Shown here in pieces: positions 12,651-23,514 of a stretch of 64,000 nucleotides of DNA. The notes under the pieces were generated by a model that was not told where the DNA came from, ran no database searches, and was given only the letters and a program-made list of their open reading frames with translations. Origin of the DNA: Cryptomeria japonica (Eukaryota; Streptophyta; Pinopsida; Cupressales; Cupressaceae); the NCBI RefSeq assembly GCF_030272615.1, contig NC_081405.1, forward strand, positions 647,096,920 through 647,160,919, given 5' to 3'. Within the stretch, counting starts at the first letter, position 1, and the number at the start of each line of letters is the position of its first letter. Both the position numbers and the translations under genes were made by a program.

Positions 12651-14308
12651 GTGAAAATGTGGAAAAATTTAACATTGAAGGTGGAATTGCCTCACCAAGT
12701 GAACCATATGTAACACCTAATTACTTAAGAAATGAAGACCCTCTCATGGATGAAAGACAAATTCCAAATCCAAGACCTTTAAGAACCCCAAAATGGTTAT
12801 TTGAAATCGATGAGAACATTATTGCGAATCTTGAAGGCAAGAGGTCAACAAGAACCGTTCGGTTGTGGGCTACAAAACTTTTCAACCAAAATTTTAGCAA
12901 TGAGACATTGACCTAGCAATGCCAACTCTTTGTTCAATTGCTAAAGATGATAAAGATGAGACCATTGGTAAAGAAATTGAAGATTCGTATGAACAAGAAG
13001 ACGGAGAGAAATTCTATTATTGCAAAAAATCTATTTGACGCTCTCAATTCTATTGGAAAGAATACCAAAGAAAGAGATAAGAGAGCCACTCGAAGAGTGA
13101 TTACAACCTCCTTAGTAAGCCATCAATTGAGGAAGGCTCGTCAAATGAGACAAACTTGTGTTGATTTTAACATAAACTATAAAACTTTGGATAGAGCACT
13201 TGCACGAAGACAAAGACTTGACGATCCACTTCAACAAGATACATGGGCATTTGGTGGGAGACTTCCATGTGTTGATAGAAAGTTGACTGACAATGTGAAC
13301 GAAGAGATTCAACAATTTTGGCACTCTAATTCTAGAGTGTCACCCAATGTAAAGGACATTTTGAAATTAAGAATCGGCAACCGAGACTACACACCGCATC
13401 CCAAACAGTTCTTGGAATCAAGCCAAACAATGTTGTACAATTTTTTTTGTGAATTACATCCAACTTTGCAAATATCACAAAGGGCCTTTGAATCTTTGAA
13501 ACCATTTTATTGTGTTCCTCTTAAGATTTGCAATACCTGTTGTTGCAAGTACCATGTGGAGTTTTCAATGTACCATGAACTTTTATGTCATATTCGTTCT
13601 ACGATGCATACTAATGAGATGTTGCAGGAGTGTGGTGCAATGCTATTTCCGAGATCATGAAGAGACTTGCAAGATCTATTTTTATGCCCTAGAGATGATG
13701 GCTGCTATTTCTATAGAAATGATTGTTTGAATGAGAAGTGCTCAGAATGCGGTGGGTTGTCAAAGTTTGTTTCATGTTTTCATGAGGGCAGTGAACATGA
13801 GTTTGGAAATAATTATGTTGAGAAAAAAAGATACGAGACAGTGAAATATACTTTGAAGAGTGGAGGTGAAGGTTCTAGATGCGAATTAGTCTCAAGAGAA
13901 GTGAGTATTGCTGATTTTATTTTGAATTTTAAGGAAAATCTTTTCTACAAGTATGTAAGGCACACCCATAGGTCTTAGTGGTTGGATCAACAGTTCAGGA
14001 TGTGTAAGAACTCTTTCCCGATTAGCACTATTGTATCGGTGGTTGATTTTGTAGAGAACTATACATTGCAACCATACAATGAGGTACAGTCTCAGTGCTA
14101 CAATTCAGTCCAGATTGCTATTTTTGTTCACATTACATATAGACATGCTCTTGATAGTACAAAAGAGGACAGGAAGATAATTAGGGAGTATCATTTTTAT
14201 ATGAGTGATGATAGATCACACTCCTCCAAGTATGTGCAACATTCTTTCGAGAATTTTTTTGAGTTCTTGCATGAGAAAGATATTGCAATTGAACGACATA
14301 TAATATGA
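12651..14308 (+). pseudogene. Transposase-like ORF, central part with in-frame stops
   Basis: The frame continues that of 4622-4904. Stops fall at 12914, 13658, 13976 and 14306, yet all segments remain in the same frame. Features include PKWLFEIDENI, a basic region RDKRATRRV, WHSNSRVSPNVKD, FESLKPFYCVPLK followed by a cysteine cluster ICNTCCCKYHVEF, a second zinc-like cluster NDCLNEKCSECGG, VVDFVENYTLQPYNEVQ, and YMSDDRSHSSKYVQH. From memory this order resembles uncharacterised transposase-like proteins of plants and protists, which usually go on to a DGCxxQFK motif. That motif is absent here, probably deleted after 14308. Family assignment is inference. Confidence 0.55.
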
Positions 14309-14369
14309 AGAGAGATCGGAATATTAGTTGGCACGATGTGTATAGGGAAAACAAAAGCTAACACAACCA

Positions 14370-14657
14370 GTGACAGATGATGATGGGTTCACATATCCTA
14401 CAGGTTCAGTTGTTGTTGTGGGAACTTGGTTGCGAACATACATGATTAGAAAGAATGGCATACCTGCATTTGAAGACTATGAGAGACACAAAACCATTAT
14501 AATGTATTCACACCTTATTATAGCTACAAATGTCAAGTTGTTGAAGCATCAAGCAAAACTGAAGACCAAAGAGCTATGGACAATGACTACTGCTGATCAT
14601 GAAGCAATACTGGATACTCTTAAACAAAGAGATGACCCTTCAGGCACACTTGAGTAG
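14370..14657 (+). pseudogene. Possible 3' remnant of the transposase-like gene
   Basis: An open segment of 95 codons, in a different frame from the preceding part, contains DDDGFTYPTGSVVVVGTWLRTYM and KHQAKLKTKELW. It has no domain I recognise. Its composition is more protein-like than its neighbours, and it directly follows the decayed transposase. It may be a C-terminal exon or part, displaced by deletion of the intervening region. Confidence 0.3.
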
Positions 14658-16129
14658 TAGGTCTTTAATGGTGCCTTATTTTTTTATCATGCATTTCATT
14701 TCAAACAATGATCATTAAACCTTAATGTTCAAGTTTGTTACGTGTATATTAAGGATGTGTTCAAAATGCAGGTCTATTGATGAACATTTTTTTTTGGCAA
14801 CACAGGTTTTGCATGCACATAGCGAGTACACTTGATATAATTAGAAGGGATGTATTTTTGCAACACGACTTATTATCATGCATTTGATGAGCTTTACAAT
14901 TTTTGTTATTAGACAACACTATTTGATAATTTTTTATGATATAATAATCTCATAACCTTTATGCTCATGAAGGTCTTTTTTGATGATATACAACAGCATG
15001 ACATTACGATTTTTGCGTCAACATAGTGGGTTCTATTGATATAATTCGAAGGGACGTATTTTTATGGTATATAATCCCACCTTTTCATTTATTATCATGC
15101 ATTTCAGTTGAAGTGATTGTCATAAATCCTTTATGTTCATCTATGCATTTTATGTGTAGACTAACAATTCTTAAAAATATAGGTTCATGCTAGATCATTT
15201 GTCGTTGACAAGACCCTCTCTTGGTGATGGTACATATTCCTTTGTGCATTAATGAGATTAAATTGTGGGTCTTGTTGTGTTTATTATCATGAAGATGATT
15301 CAAATGCATGTGGCCAGGACACATCTGCAGTGGATCAAATTGTCATGACAGATGATCTATTGAATCAAACATTTGACATTTGACATTTGTTAATGTTGGG
15401 CGTTCAACATCAACACCTACTAGTCAAGGTGGTCATCGAACTTTCACTCAGGTAACCTTGTCTATTTTTATTCATTAATGGTTTATAAAATAAAGTTAGT
15501 TAGATTTTGGCAATTGAATAACATTGTTTCATTTTCAGACGTTGACATCAGATGCACCTAATATTCTCTCCACAATGGAGCATGGTGTTCTCTAGTAGTA
15601 GCATCTTTGATGCTTTTGACAGTAGTATGAGTCAGATTAGTAAATCTCTAATTTAATCGACATAGATGGTCTATGATGGCTTTTTTGTAAGACTATATGG
15701 TTTTATAACATATATTGTACTTTAATCGACATATAACAATATCCAAGTGGTGGTTGGCATGAACTTGAATATGGTAAGTTGTATGCATCTTGAAGTTGAA
15801 TATGATATGTTGTATACATCTTGAAGTTGAAATTTGATTAGACTTTGTCAGCATTTGATGAATCATAAATGTCATTTCATTATTAATCTTGTGAGTGTGA
15901 GGTGTAGGAATAAATATCAATTACTTTGAAAGTCATGGATGGTTGTCCCGATATGATAACCACCACATGGTTGTGCCTTATGAAGAAAAGCTGAACAGAT
16001 AATAACTAATTGAGAACATCAATTCAAATCCATAATATAGAGGATACTAATAACAAATCTTTGTATATTTATTTTTTCTAATAATGAAATAGGTACAACT
16101 ATATTGAGATAAAATGAAGCTTTTCTCTC
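14658..16129. other. Mostly non-coding; possible terminal exon pair
   Basis: A-T rich sequence with several TTATTATCATGCATTT repeats. A plausible intron (15452-15538, GTAACC...TTTCAG) joins an upstream open stretch ending in GGHRTFTQ to TLTSDAPNILSTMEHGVL and a stop at 15593-15595, both in phase 0. This could be the last exon pair of the transposase-like gene, but support is weak. Nothing else coding is seen. Confidence 0.3.
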
Positions 16130-17645
16130 ATGGATGTCACATGCGTAGGGTATGACCCCGAGCGTTCGATTGAGTGGGCGGGGAAAATAGTAGCATGCAT
16201 AGGGTAATAATGCCTAACTGGACATGTCAGAGCTGACGGTTCGTCATCGCGATGAGCAGAACGAGAAATCAGCCACGCAACAACATTCCATTGAGTAAGA
16301 CTGATGATTTTTTCGCCAACCAAAAAATTGCTGCCCTAATAAAACCATAGGGAAACCTGAGAAACCGAGATATGCTTTTGTAGGGACCTCTCTCATGGCC
16401 CCGTAGGTTCAAACAGATCATTTGTAGGTGCCACGGATTCTGAGTTAGGGCCCGTCAAAGTTTGACAGTTTTGAGCACTTAGGGCACTCAAGGGATGACA
16501 CCGGTAGGGTATGACCCCGAGCGCTCGATCGAGTTGGGGGGGGGAAAATAGGAGCATGCATAGGGTAATAATGCCTAACTGGACATGTTGGAGCTGATGG
16601 TTCATCATCACGACAAGCAGAACGAGAAATCGACCACGCGACAACATTCCATTGAGTGAGATTGACAATTTTTTCGCCAACTGAAAAATTGCTTCCCTAA
16701 TAAAACTGTAGGGAAACTTGAAAAATCGAGATAGGATTTTGTAGGGACCTCTCTTGTGGCCCCATAGGTTCAAATAGATCATTTTTAGGTGCCACATATT
16801 TTGAGTTAGGGCCCATCAAAGTTTGACAATTTTGAGCACTTAGGGCGCTCAAGGGACGACGCCGGTAGGGTATGACCTCGAGCGTTTGATCGAGTGGGGG
16901 GGAAAAATAGGAGCATGCATAGGGTAATAATTCCTAACTAGACATGTTGGAGCCGACGGTTCATCATCACAATGAGCAGAACAAGAAATCGACCACGCGA
17001 CAACATTCCATTGAGTGAGTGACGATTTTTTCGCTTACCGAAAAATTTCTGTCCTAATAAAATTGTAGGGAAACTTGAAAAACCGATATAGGCTTTTGTA
17101 GGGACCTCTCTCATGGCCCCATAGGTTCAAACAGATCATTCACAGGTGCCATGAATTCCGAGTTAGGGCCTGTCAAATTTTGATAATTTTGAGCACTTAG
17201 GGCGCTCAAGGGACGACGCCGGTAGGGTATGACCTCGAGCGTTTGATCGAGTGGGGGTGCAAAATAGGAGCATGTGTAGGGTAATAATGCCTAACTGGAC
17301 ATGTCGGAGCTGACGGTTCATCATTGCAACGAGAAGAACGAGAAATCAGCCACGCGACAACATTCCATTGAGTGAGACTGATGATTTTTTAGTCGACTGA
17401 AAAATTGCTACCCTAATAAAACTGTAGGGCAACTTGAAAAATTGAGATAGGATTTTGTAGGGACCTATCTCATGGCCCCATAGGTTCAAACGGATCATTC
17501 GCAGGTGCCACAGATTCTGAGTTAGGGCCTGTCAAAGTTTGACAATTTTGAGCACTTAGGGTGCTCAAGGGATGACGTCGGTAGGGTATGACCCCGAGCG
17601 TTCGATCGAGTGGGGGGGAAAAATAGGAGCATGCATAGGGTATTG
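16130..17645 (+). repeat. ~359-bp tandem satellite, just over four copies
   Basis: The phrase GTAGGGTATGACC starts at 16145, 16504, 16865, 17222 and 17581, so units are 357-361 bp. Units share CCGAGCG, GGAGCATGCATAGGG, CAACATTCCATTGAGTGAG, a fixed TTTTTTCG tract and GTAGGGACCTCTCTC. They differ by scattered transitions. Open frames inside are incidental. Confidence 0.93.
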
Positions 17646-17820
17646 TTCATTAAATGAGTTGTATTGTTCATTTAATGAATCGTATTGTATTGTTGATTAA
17701 ATGAATTGTATTGTTCATTAAATAAATTGTATTGTATTGTTCATTAAATGAATTATATTGTTCATTATAAAAACAACACTTACGATGATATGAAATGAAT
17801 TGTATTGTTCATTAAATAGC
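17646..17820 (+). repeat. Short tandem repeat, TTCATTAAATGAATTGTATTG type
   Basis: About seven imperfect copies of a 20-28 bp unit containing the palindrome TTCATTAAATGAA follow the satellite directly. Confidence 0.8.
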
Positions 17821-18085
17821 CATTATTAACCATTGTTAATTATTGGAATGAAGATTAAAGATTTCCATGATAACACCACACACAGATGAGCAACAATTTA
17901 TATGATCAAATATCAACTTCTGTATATATAAAAATGTCGAATGATTACAAATGTATGTCCATAAACAAATATGGCATAAACACCAACTGAAACAAAATGT
18001 ATGTCTAAATACGTGAATGTATGTCCATATACAAAATATACATGCCAACTAGACATGTAAGCATCCCAAAACTATTTATAACATC

Positions 18086-19676
18086 CTAAGCTGTTGATGG
18101 ATCATCAAAATCGATCCTCTTCGCCGCACTGCTCGGCTCTGAAGGATCCTACACAATAAAAACAAACCATGATTAATATTAGTTATATTATATAATTCAC
18201 ATTCAAAAAGTTAACATAAAAATGAACTATTTAATTAAACTATTCATGTTTACCTCATCTCCACGTTTTCTCTTCATCTTTGCAGGACTCTTGATGTATG
18301 TCTTTGGTAGAGGAGGTATGTTTTGAATATTTTGATACACAACCTACATATGTTCAGAAACATGAGATTGATACAAGTTAGCATATAATTGTCACTGATA
18401 ATAACAAATAATAAAATAAACACACATCTACTCGAGGCATCTCTTCTTCTTCTTCAGGTATACTGGTCGTAGTCATCAAGGATGTGAAGCCAAGAGTTCT
18501 CTGTATATATACACAACAAGTATATGAAACTATCAATCTATGTCTAGACATGTATAATCACTATAAGTTATTTAAACTATTCATTAAATCATATTTGCAT
18601 TCAATTACCTTTCCCTTGTCTCCAATTGCACTACCAGATCCTAGATCACACTGCACTGCACTCATGCTGCTTGTCCCCTACAAGAGTAAAATAAGATATA
18701 CATGCAAGTTACTACATAATCTAATTAATACAAATATAAATGATGAGCATGTATGTACAATAAAATACAAATGACTAGGGTGCAATAATATATGTACCGT
18801 CAAGCTATCGAGGCCAACTGGACCCAAGCATACGTGCCCACACATGACACAACTATGGGGCACACATATGTGTGGAGCCGAGGATGACGTGTCACTGGCA
18901 CCGGATGCACCACTACCATCAAGAGTAGGCTGAGCTACTGACGTAGCCTGAGAAACCAAAAGGCTACTCAAAGAGTGAATAGCCGATATGGTCCGTGAAG
19001 CTGCCTCACAAATGATATCAGGATGCTGAACTGTAGGTGGGGGATCAACAGGAGGAGGGGGGACATATGGGCCCTGGACTACTCTAGCTACCCCAAGTCT
19101 ATTTTGGGGCATACCTAAACCTACACCTTGGAAAGGTTGGATGTCAAAGTAGTTCACATGTTTGTGTAAAACAAACTCAGCATACAATTTTTTTATGAAA
19201 TAGAAGGGGATATCAAGATTGTTGTTGGGTGGTTTGTCGAAAACCATCCACCAATGATCCCAAAAGTTTTTCACAATCCCATCATTTGTGCACCATTTGA
19301 TAGAAAGTTTTATTTTTTTGGGATCTACGGGCTGACCAGTACGGGGATTGACAAACAATGAGGCGATTTTGGCTTTGGATATCTCAAGATCCTTGATATC
19401 CTTATATGATAAGCCATCTGCATATTTTTCCTTCATAGAATATCGCCACAAAAGGGTGGCATCATGCTCCTCAGTCATGGTTTCCATACTTTTTACGATC
19501 GACATGAGAGGATCAAACAATGGGTTTAGACGAGGGATCCTACGACATACTTCTGCAATCCCCCTCAATTCATTCAAATTTTGTGCAATCAAATCTTGAA
19601 TTGAGGGGGGGTTTGGCAAATGAGGGTTTGGTTGTTGCAGTTGTGGTTGGTCAGTGTTTTCATTGTTATCCCCCAT
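18086..19676 (-). CDS. Intact five-exon gene of unknown function, possible transposon accessory protein
   Basis: The exons are 18798-19676, 18609-18677, 18426-18500, 18254-18343 and 18086-18148. All four introns have GT-AG borders and lie in phase 0. The spliced frame is 391 codons plus stop, from ATG at 19676 to TAG at 18086-18088. The protein starts MGDNNENTDQPQLQQP, with a Pro/Gln-rich N-terminus, then a helical-looking region with HDATLLWRYSMKEKY, WCTNDGIVKNFWDHWWMVF and FYFIKKLYAEFVLHKHVNY. A Pro-rich segment VPPPPVDPPP, a Ser/Ala-rich tail and a basic PAKMKRKRG, likely a nuclear signal, follow. I recognise no family. It sits 3' to the decayed transposase in convergent orientation, inside the GATATC-palindrome borders, so a transposon-encoded nuclear protein is a reasonable inference. 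Confidence 0.7.
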
Positions 19677-19895
19677 TTTTAACCTAATTGAATGTAAACA
19701 ATTAAATTTAGTTAACAAATTTAAACAATCAGGTATTCGATTTAAAAAAAACCTAGTTTTCATGAAAAAAAACCATATTTTCAATGAAAAATCAAATAAA
19801 CATTCACAAAAAATACAAAAAATGAATGAAAATGATTCAAAATGACAAAATTCTTACCTCTAAATCTATTTTTTAGCAATTTTTTGTCAAAACAC
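19677..19895 (-). promoter_or_regulatory. Upstream region of the five-exon gene
   Basis: A-rich on the plus strand. The frame of exon 1 is open upstream to 19784, but the ATG at 19676 begins the hydrophilic protein-like part. No TATA box can be placed with confidence. The palindromic repeats begin just beyond, at 19896. Confidence 0.3.
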
Positions 19896-20017
19896 TGGAT
19901 ATCGGATGGAGCGGATATCGGATTTTGATGAATTCGCACGACCCGTGAGTTAAAAATGACTCACGGGACTGTCACTGTCAAAATATAAAAGTCTTAGAAA
20001 ATCGGATATCCGATTTC
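19896..20017. repeat. GATATC-palindrome repeats, right block 1
   Basis: GGATATCGGATGGAGCGGAT at 19896 and ATCGGATATCCGATT at 20001 are isolated copies of the motif shared with 197-260 and 4373-4436. They lie upstream of the five-exon gene. Confidence 0.75.
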
Positions 20018-20037
20018 AACACTTCATTTATTTTTAA

Positions 20038-20335
20038 ATAACATATATAATATAATAATATATTATATAATATAATAATATATTATATAATATAATAATA
20101 TATTATATAATATATTATTATATTATATAATACGTATTGTATTATATTATATATATTATAATATATAATATAATATAATATAATATAATATTATATTATA
20201 TTATATATAATATTATATAATATAATATAATACAATATTATATACTATATAATATAATATTATGTTATATTATATACAATATAATATAATATTGTATTAT
20301 ACAATATGTAACATATAATATATTTTTTAAATTAA
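20038..20335. repeat. AT-only palindromic microsatellite
   Basis: About 300 bp made almost only of A and T in ATTATATAATATAATAAT units. Many nested palindromes should extrude as cruciforms. It separates two groups of the GATATC repeats. Confidence 0.9.
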
Positions 20336-20346
20336 AATTACAAATA

Positions 20347-20457
20347 AAAATCGGATATCGGATAAAATCCGATATCCGATTTTATCGAATATCCGATTTT
20401 ATCTGATATCCGATTTGCGTAGGTAATTTTTTTCACATCGCCACTTTTTGGCCCCCC
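20347..20457. repeat. GATATC-palindrome repeats, right block 2, candidate right transposon end
   Basis: Four head-to-tail or inverted copies of the ATCGGATAT/TTTTATC motif run to 20418. GCGTA, a pyrimidine tract and GGCCCCCC follow, ending at 20457. Read on the minus strand this starts with six G and CCA, as does 4354 on the plus strand. Confidence 0.6.
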
Positions 20458-20879
20458 TTGATCCTGCACTAACCCTGAAGTTAGTTTTAACCTTGTTGAA
20501 AGTAAATTTTCTTGTTCTTTTTGAAGCCCCAAAATGAAGTGTTTTTCCTTAACTTGCAAGAAAGTAAATGTGAATTTTGTTGTTCTTTTTACCTTGCAAT
20601 AAAGAAAAAATGAAGTTTTATTTTAAACACCAAAAAGAAGTCTGCAGTTCATTTTAAGCATCCAAATTAAATGATGAGGTTTATTTTAACTTTTGCAAAA
20701 AGGAGAGTGAGTTCTTTTTAACTAACTTCTTTTGAAAGAAAGCAAAAATAAAATATCTAAACTAACTCCTATCGCTCTTGCACAAAAAAGATTAGAACCT
20801 GCATGAAAAATCCGTTAGCAATCAAATTTTGATGTGGGCTTATAAAAGCCTAAAATGATCTTCCCTCAGTTACAAATGT

Positions 20880-21190
20880 TGCTTCTGTGTTACATCTATG
20901 CGACAAACTGTTGCACCAATGTGCTACATAAATGCACAGACGCGCTACAGAATGATCGCTATGCATTGGACTAATTACCAGATGTGCTAGCCTATTTTTC
21001 TAATATGCTCAAATTTTACACTTGACAGTCAGAGTATTATGCACTAACCTAAGTGATCAATGCGCTAATAGTAGAGTCTAATGTGCTAAACAGTAAATTG
21101 GATGTGCTAGCAGAAGATTTCTACACGCTAAAAGAAGGTTACAATGCACTAACTCATCTTTTTCGCATACCTGCAATATCACTCCTGCAT
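20880..21190 (+). repeat. Degenerate TGTGCTA/TGCGCTAA short repeats
   Basis: More than ten loosely spaced copies of ATGTGCTA, ATGCGCTA or ATGCACTA occur at 15-30 bp intervals. The frame is closed. It may be part of the LTR-like sequence that follows. Confidence 0.55.
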
Positions 21191-21195
21191 TAAAA

Positions 21196-22686
21196 ATGAT
21201 ATGGTTTATGGGGTTATTCCCTACGGTGGGCACAAGATATGTGTGCAGGAAAAGTGGTGCAAAGAAATGGAAAATTCAGTTTCAAAAAGGTCCACACACC
21301 AATGGGACTCTTGGTGCAAGTTATGGAGCTATATTGAATAGCTCAACTCCCCAAGAGACATTCCATTGTTCTCTATCTCACATGATCCCTCAAGTCAATG
21401 CCTTGGCTCTCAGATCACTGAGCAAAGTGACTTCAGGAATGACAACTCCAAGAATGAGGGATGTTTGATCAACTTAATATGAATGCATTCCTAGTTATGT
21501 ATGACATTAAATCTAATATGATTTAAACTAGCATGGATATTATGATAAGATAAAAGATTAGTAAAACCTATCCTAACATGATATATTAGTCTAATATGGA
21601 TGTGCTATGATAATGTAAATGCTTCTTAAAATGCTTATTAAGATGATTTCTATTCAAAGAGAGGCTAAATGCTTGATTTAAAATGATTATAGATTAGATG
21701 CATGAAACTTGGATATAATTAGCAAAATGTCTATAATTTTGATACTAAAGACTTGGATGATGAAAATGAGAGAAGGAGAGATCTATTTATAGGAAAAATA
21801 GGGCAAGGAATGGTCAAGATTGGATAATATTAAGAAGGGTCAGGATTGAAAGTTATCAATCCATGTTTACAATTCTCACCAATGAAATGGTGACAATTGT
21901 CAACAAAAGACTACTTGAGAGGAGATGTAAGAAGCATTAAATTCTTGAGAAGACATGATGGTTACCTTAGGAGGTAAGGGTTAAGGTTAGGTTAGGGTTA
22001 TCCAATGGATAAAGCTTTTACCCAAAGGATAAACTCTTGTGCAAGGGTTAAAGAATAACCATGGTCAAAGCAATGAATTATTGATGAGACCCTTGGGTTA
22101 GATGAAGGTTGAGTTAGAGAGAAAGTCTCTATTCATGTAAGAAGATTGAGTTAACCATTAATGGTTAGGAAGACTTTACAGGTTAGCTTGTTGAAGACAT
22201 AAAGCCTTTACTAGTTTTCAAAGACTTTGAGGGTTTGAGAAGTGACTTCCCTTTGCTTAGGAATGTGACAACAATTAGGAGATAGATTAGGCTAAATTGG
22301 AAGTGAATAGAAGAATATAGAAGGGGTTTAGGAGACAAGTGGGAGATGTAGAATTTTGCTAGTGGATGGAGGGGAATTTTAATTAAAATAAATTACTTTA
22401 TTTCAGTAAAAAATAGATGCAATTTGCATAAATACAAGTGGGGGATTCAAAATAAATAAATTAGATTTATTTATTTACAAGGATCAATTTAATTAAATGC
22501 AAATTTAATTAAAAAGGGAGAAAGGAAAATTAATTAAATGAAGTAATTTATTTAATTAAAGGTTATGAAAGGCTTAGGTGAACTTAATTAAATAAATTGA
22601 GTAATTCATTTAATCAAATAGAGGAATGAGGTTAAAATGAATATTAAATATTCACTTAGGAAAGTGGTCATTTTTATATGTCTACA
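21196..22686 (-). repeat. LTR-like block, unit A copy
   Basis: On the minus strand it begins TGTAGACATATAAAAATG at 22686 and is rich in TTAATTAAAT tracts. A truncated copy is at 39276-40477 in unit B. The far end is not clear and no target duplication was found, so it is an LTR by appearance only. The apparent 90-residue ORF at 21196-21468 lies inside it and has no known domain. Confidence 0.4.
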
Positions 22687-23059
22687 ATTGGTTTTAAAAA
22701 ATATTATATGTCATTTACAAAATTAATTAGCCGACAGGCTTCATTTGGTGGGGATACCCATCGGTTTCTTCCCATGTCTTATGTCATTTTTTGGCACAAC
22801 ACTAAGATGTTTTCGTATTTACTTGATTTCTCAAATGATGGTACTTAAAGAATGAATGTTGCTGAAAAACAGTGAATCAAATGAATAAAATTAAAAAGGA
22901 AGTTCAACACAACACTTAGATTTTTACCTTGGGAAACCTCTAAGGGGGAAAGCCAACTTGATAGTGGTATAGGCATGGAGGATGCTTGAAAATATTGTGT
23001 GATTTGGTTTTACACCCGCCAATTGCATATGCTTTAAAGTTTCTAAAGCCATTTCAAAA

Positions 23060-23420
23060 AATCCATGTAGTGCCTATTTCTCAAATAGGTCATGTGTTTT
23101 GTCTATGCTTCCACATTTTGTGGACATGTCAACTAGGATAGTTGCAACTAAAACATTTGACAAAATTCCTCTATCCTTTATCATTTGATGGATGCCCATA
23201 CCTTGTTCTGAATCTCCCATTTTGGCATAGGTAGGGAGGATGCTAGTAAAGCTTGTTAAATTTGGCTTTACACCTTGCGATTGCATTTGTTTGAAAGTTT
23301 GTAATGCCTTTTTTACAAATCTAGTTTGAGGATATCGTGCAATCATAGAATTCCATGAGATCACATGCTTTGTCAATGCTTCCATATTTTGGATACATGT
23401 CTACCAAGGCAGCTGCAACT
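23060..23420 (-). pseudogene. PPR-protein fragment, unit A
   Basis: The minus frame contains VISWNSMIARYPQTRFVKKALQTF, then KPNLTSFTSILPTYAKMGDSEQG and VATILVDMSTKCGSIDKTHDLFEK. These are consecutive pentatricopeptide repeats of the plant PLS type, normally an organellar RNA-binding protein of 400 or more residues. Only about three repeats remain, without start, transit peptide or C-terminal E/DYW domain. Compared with unit B it lacks about 45-50 bp near 23080, which removes the KMPQRNVVSWNAMI segment. Confidence 0.8.
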
Positions 23421-23514
23421 ACAACATGTGACAATATTTCTCTATCCTTTATACTTTGATGGATGTCCATACCCTGTTTAAAACTTCAACTTTGGCACAT
23501 GCAAGAAGGATGCT

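Noticed and set aside
12914-14308. Stop-codon recoding in the transposase-like ORF
   Set aside because: Both TAG and TGA occur, and a key motif region is missing too, so decay explains it better.
18678-18797. Extension of the first exon of the unknown gene through its intron
   Set aside because: The extension is an unlike, Leu/Ile/Val/Ser-rich sequence read past a good GT donor, while the spliced model keeps frame over four introns.
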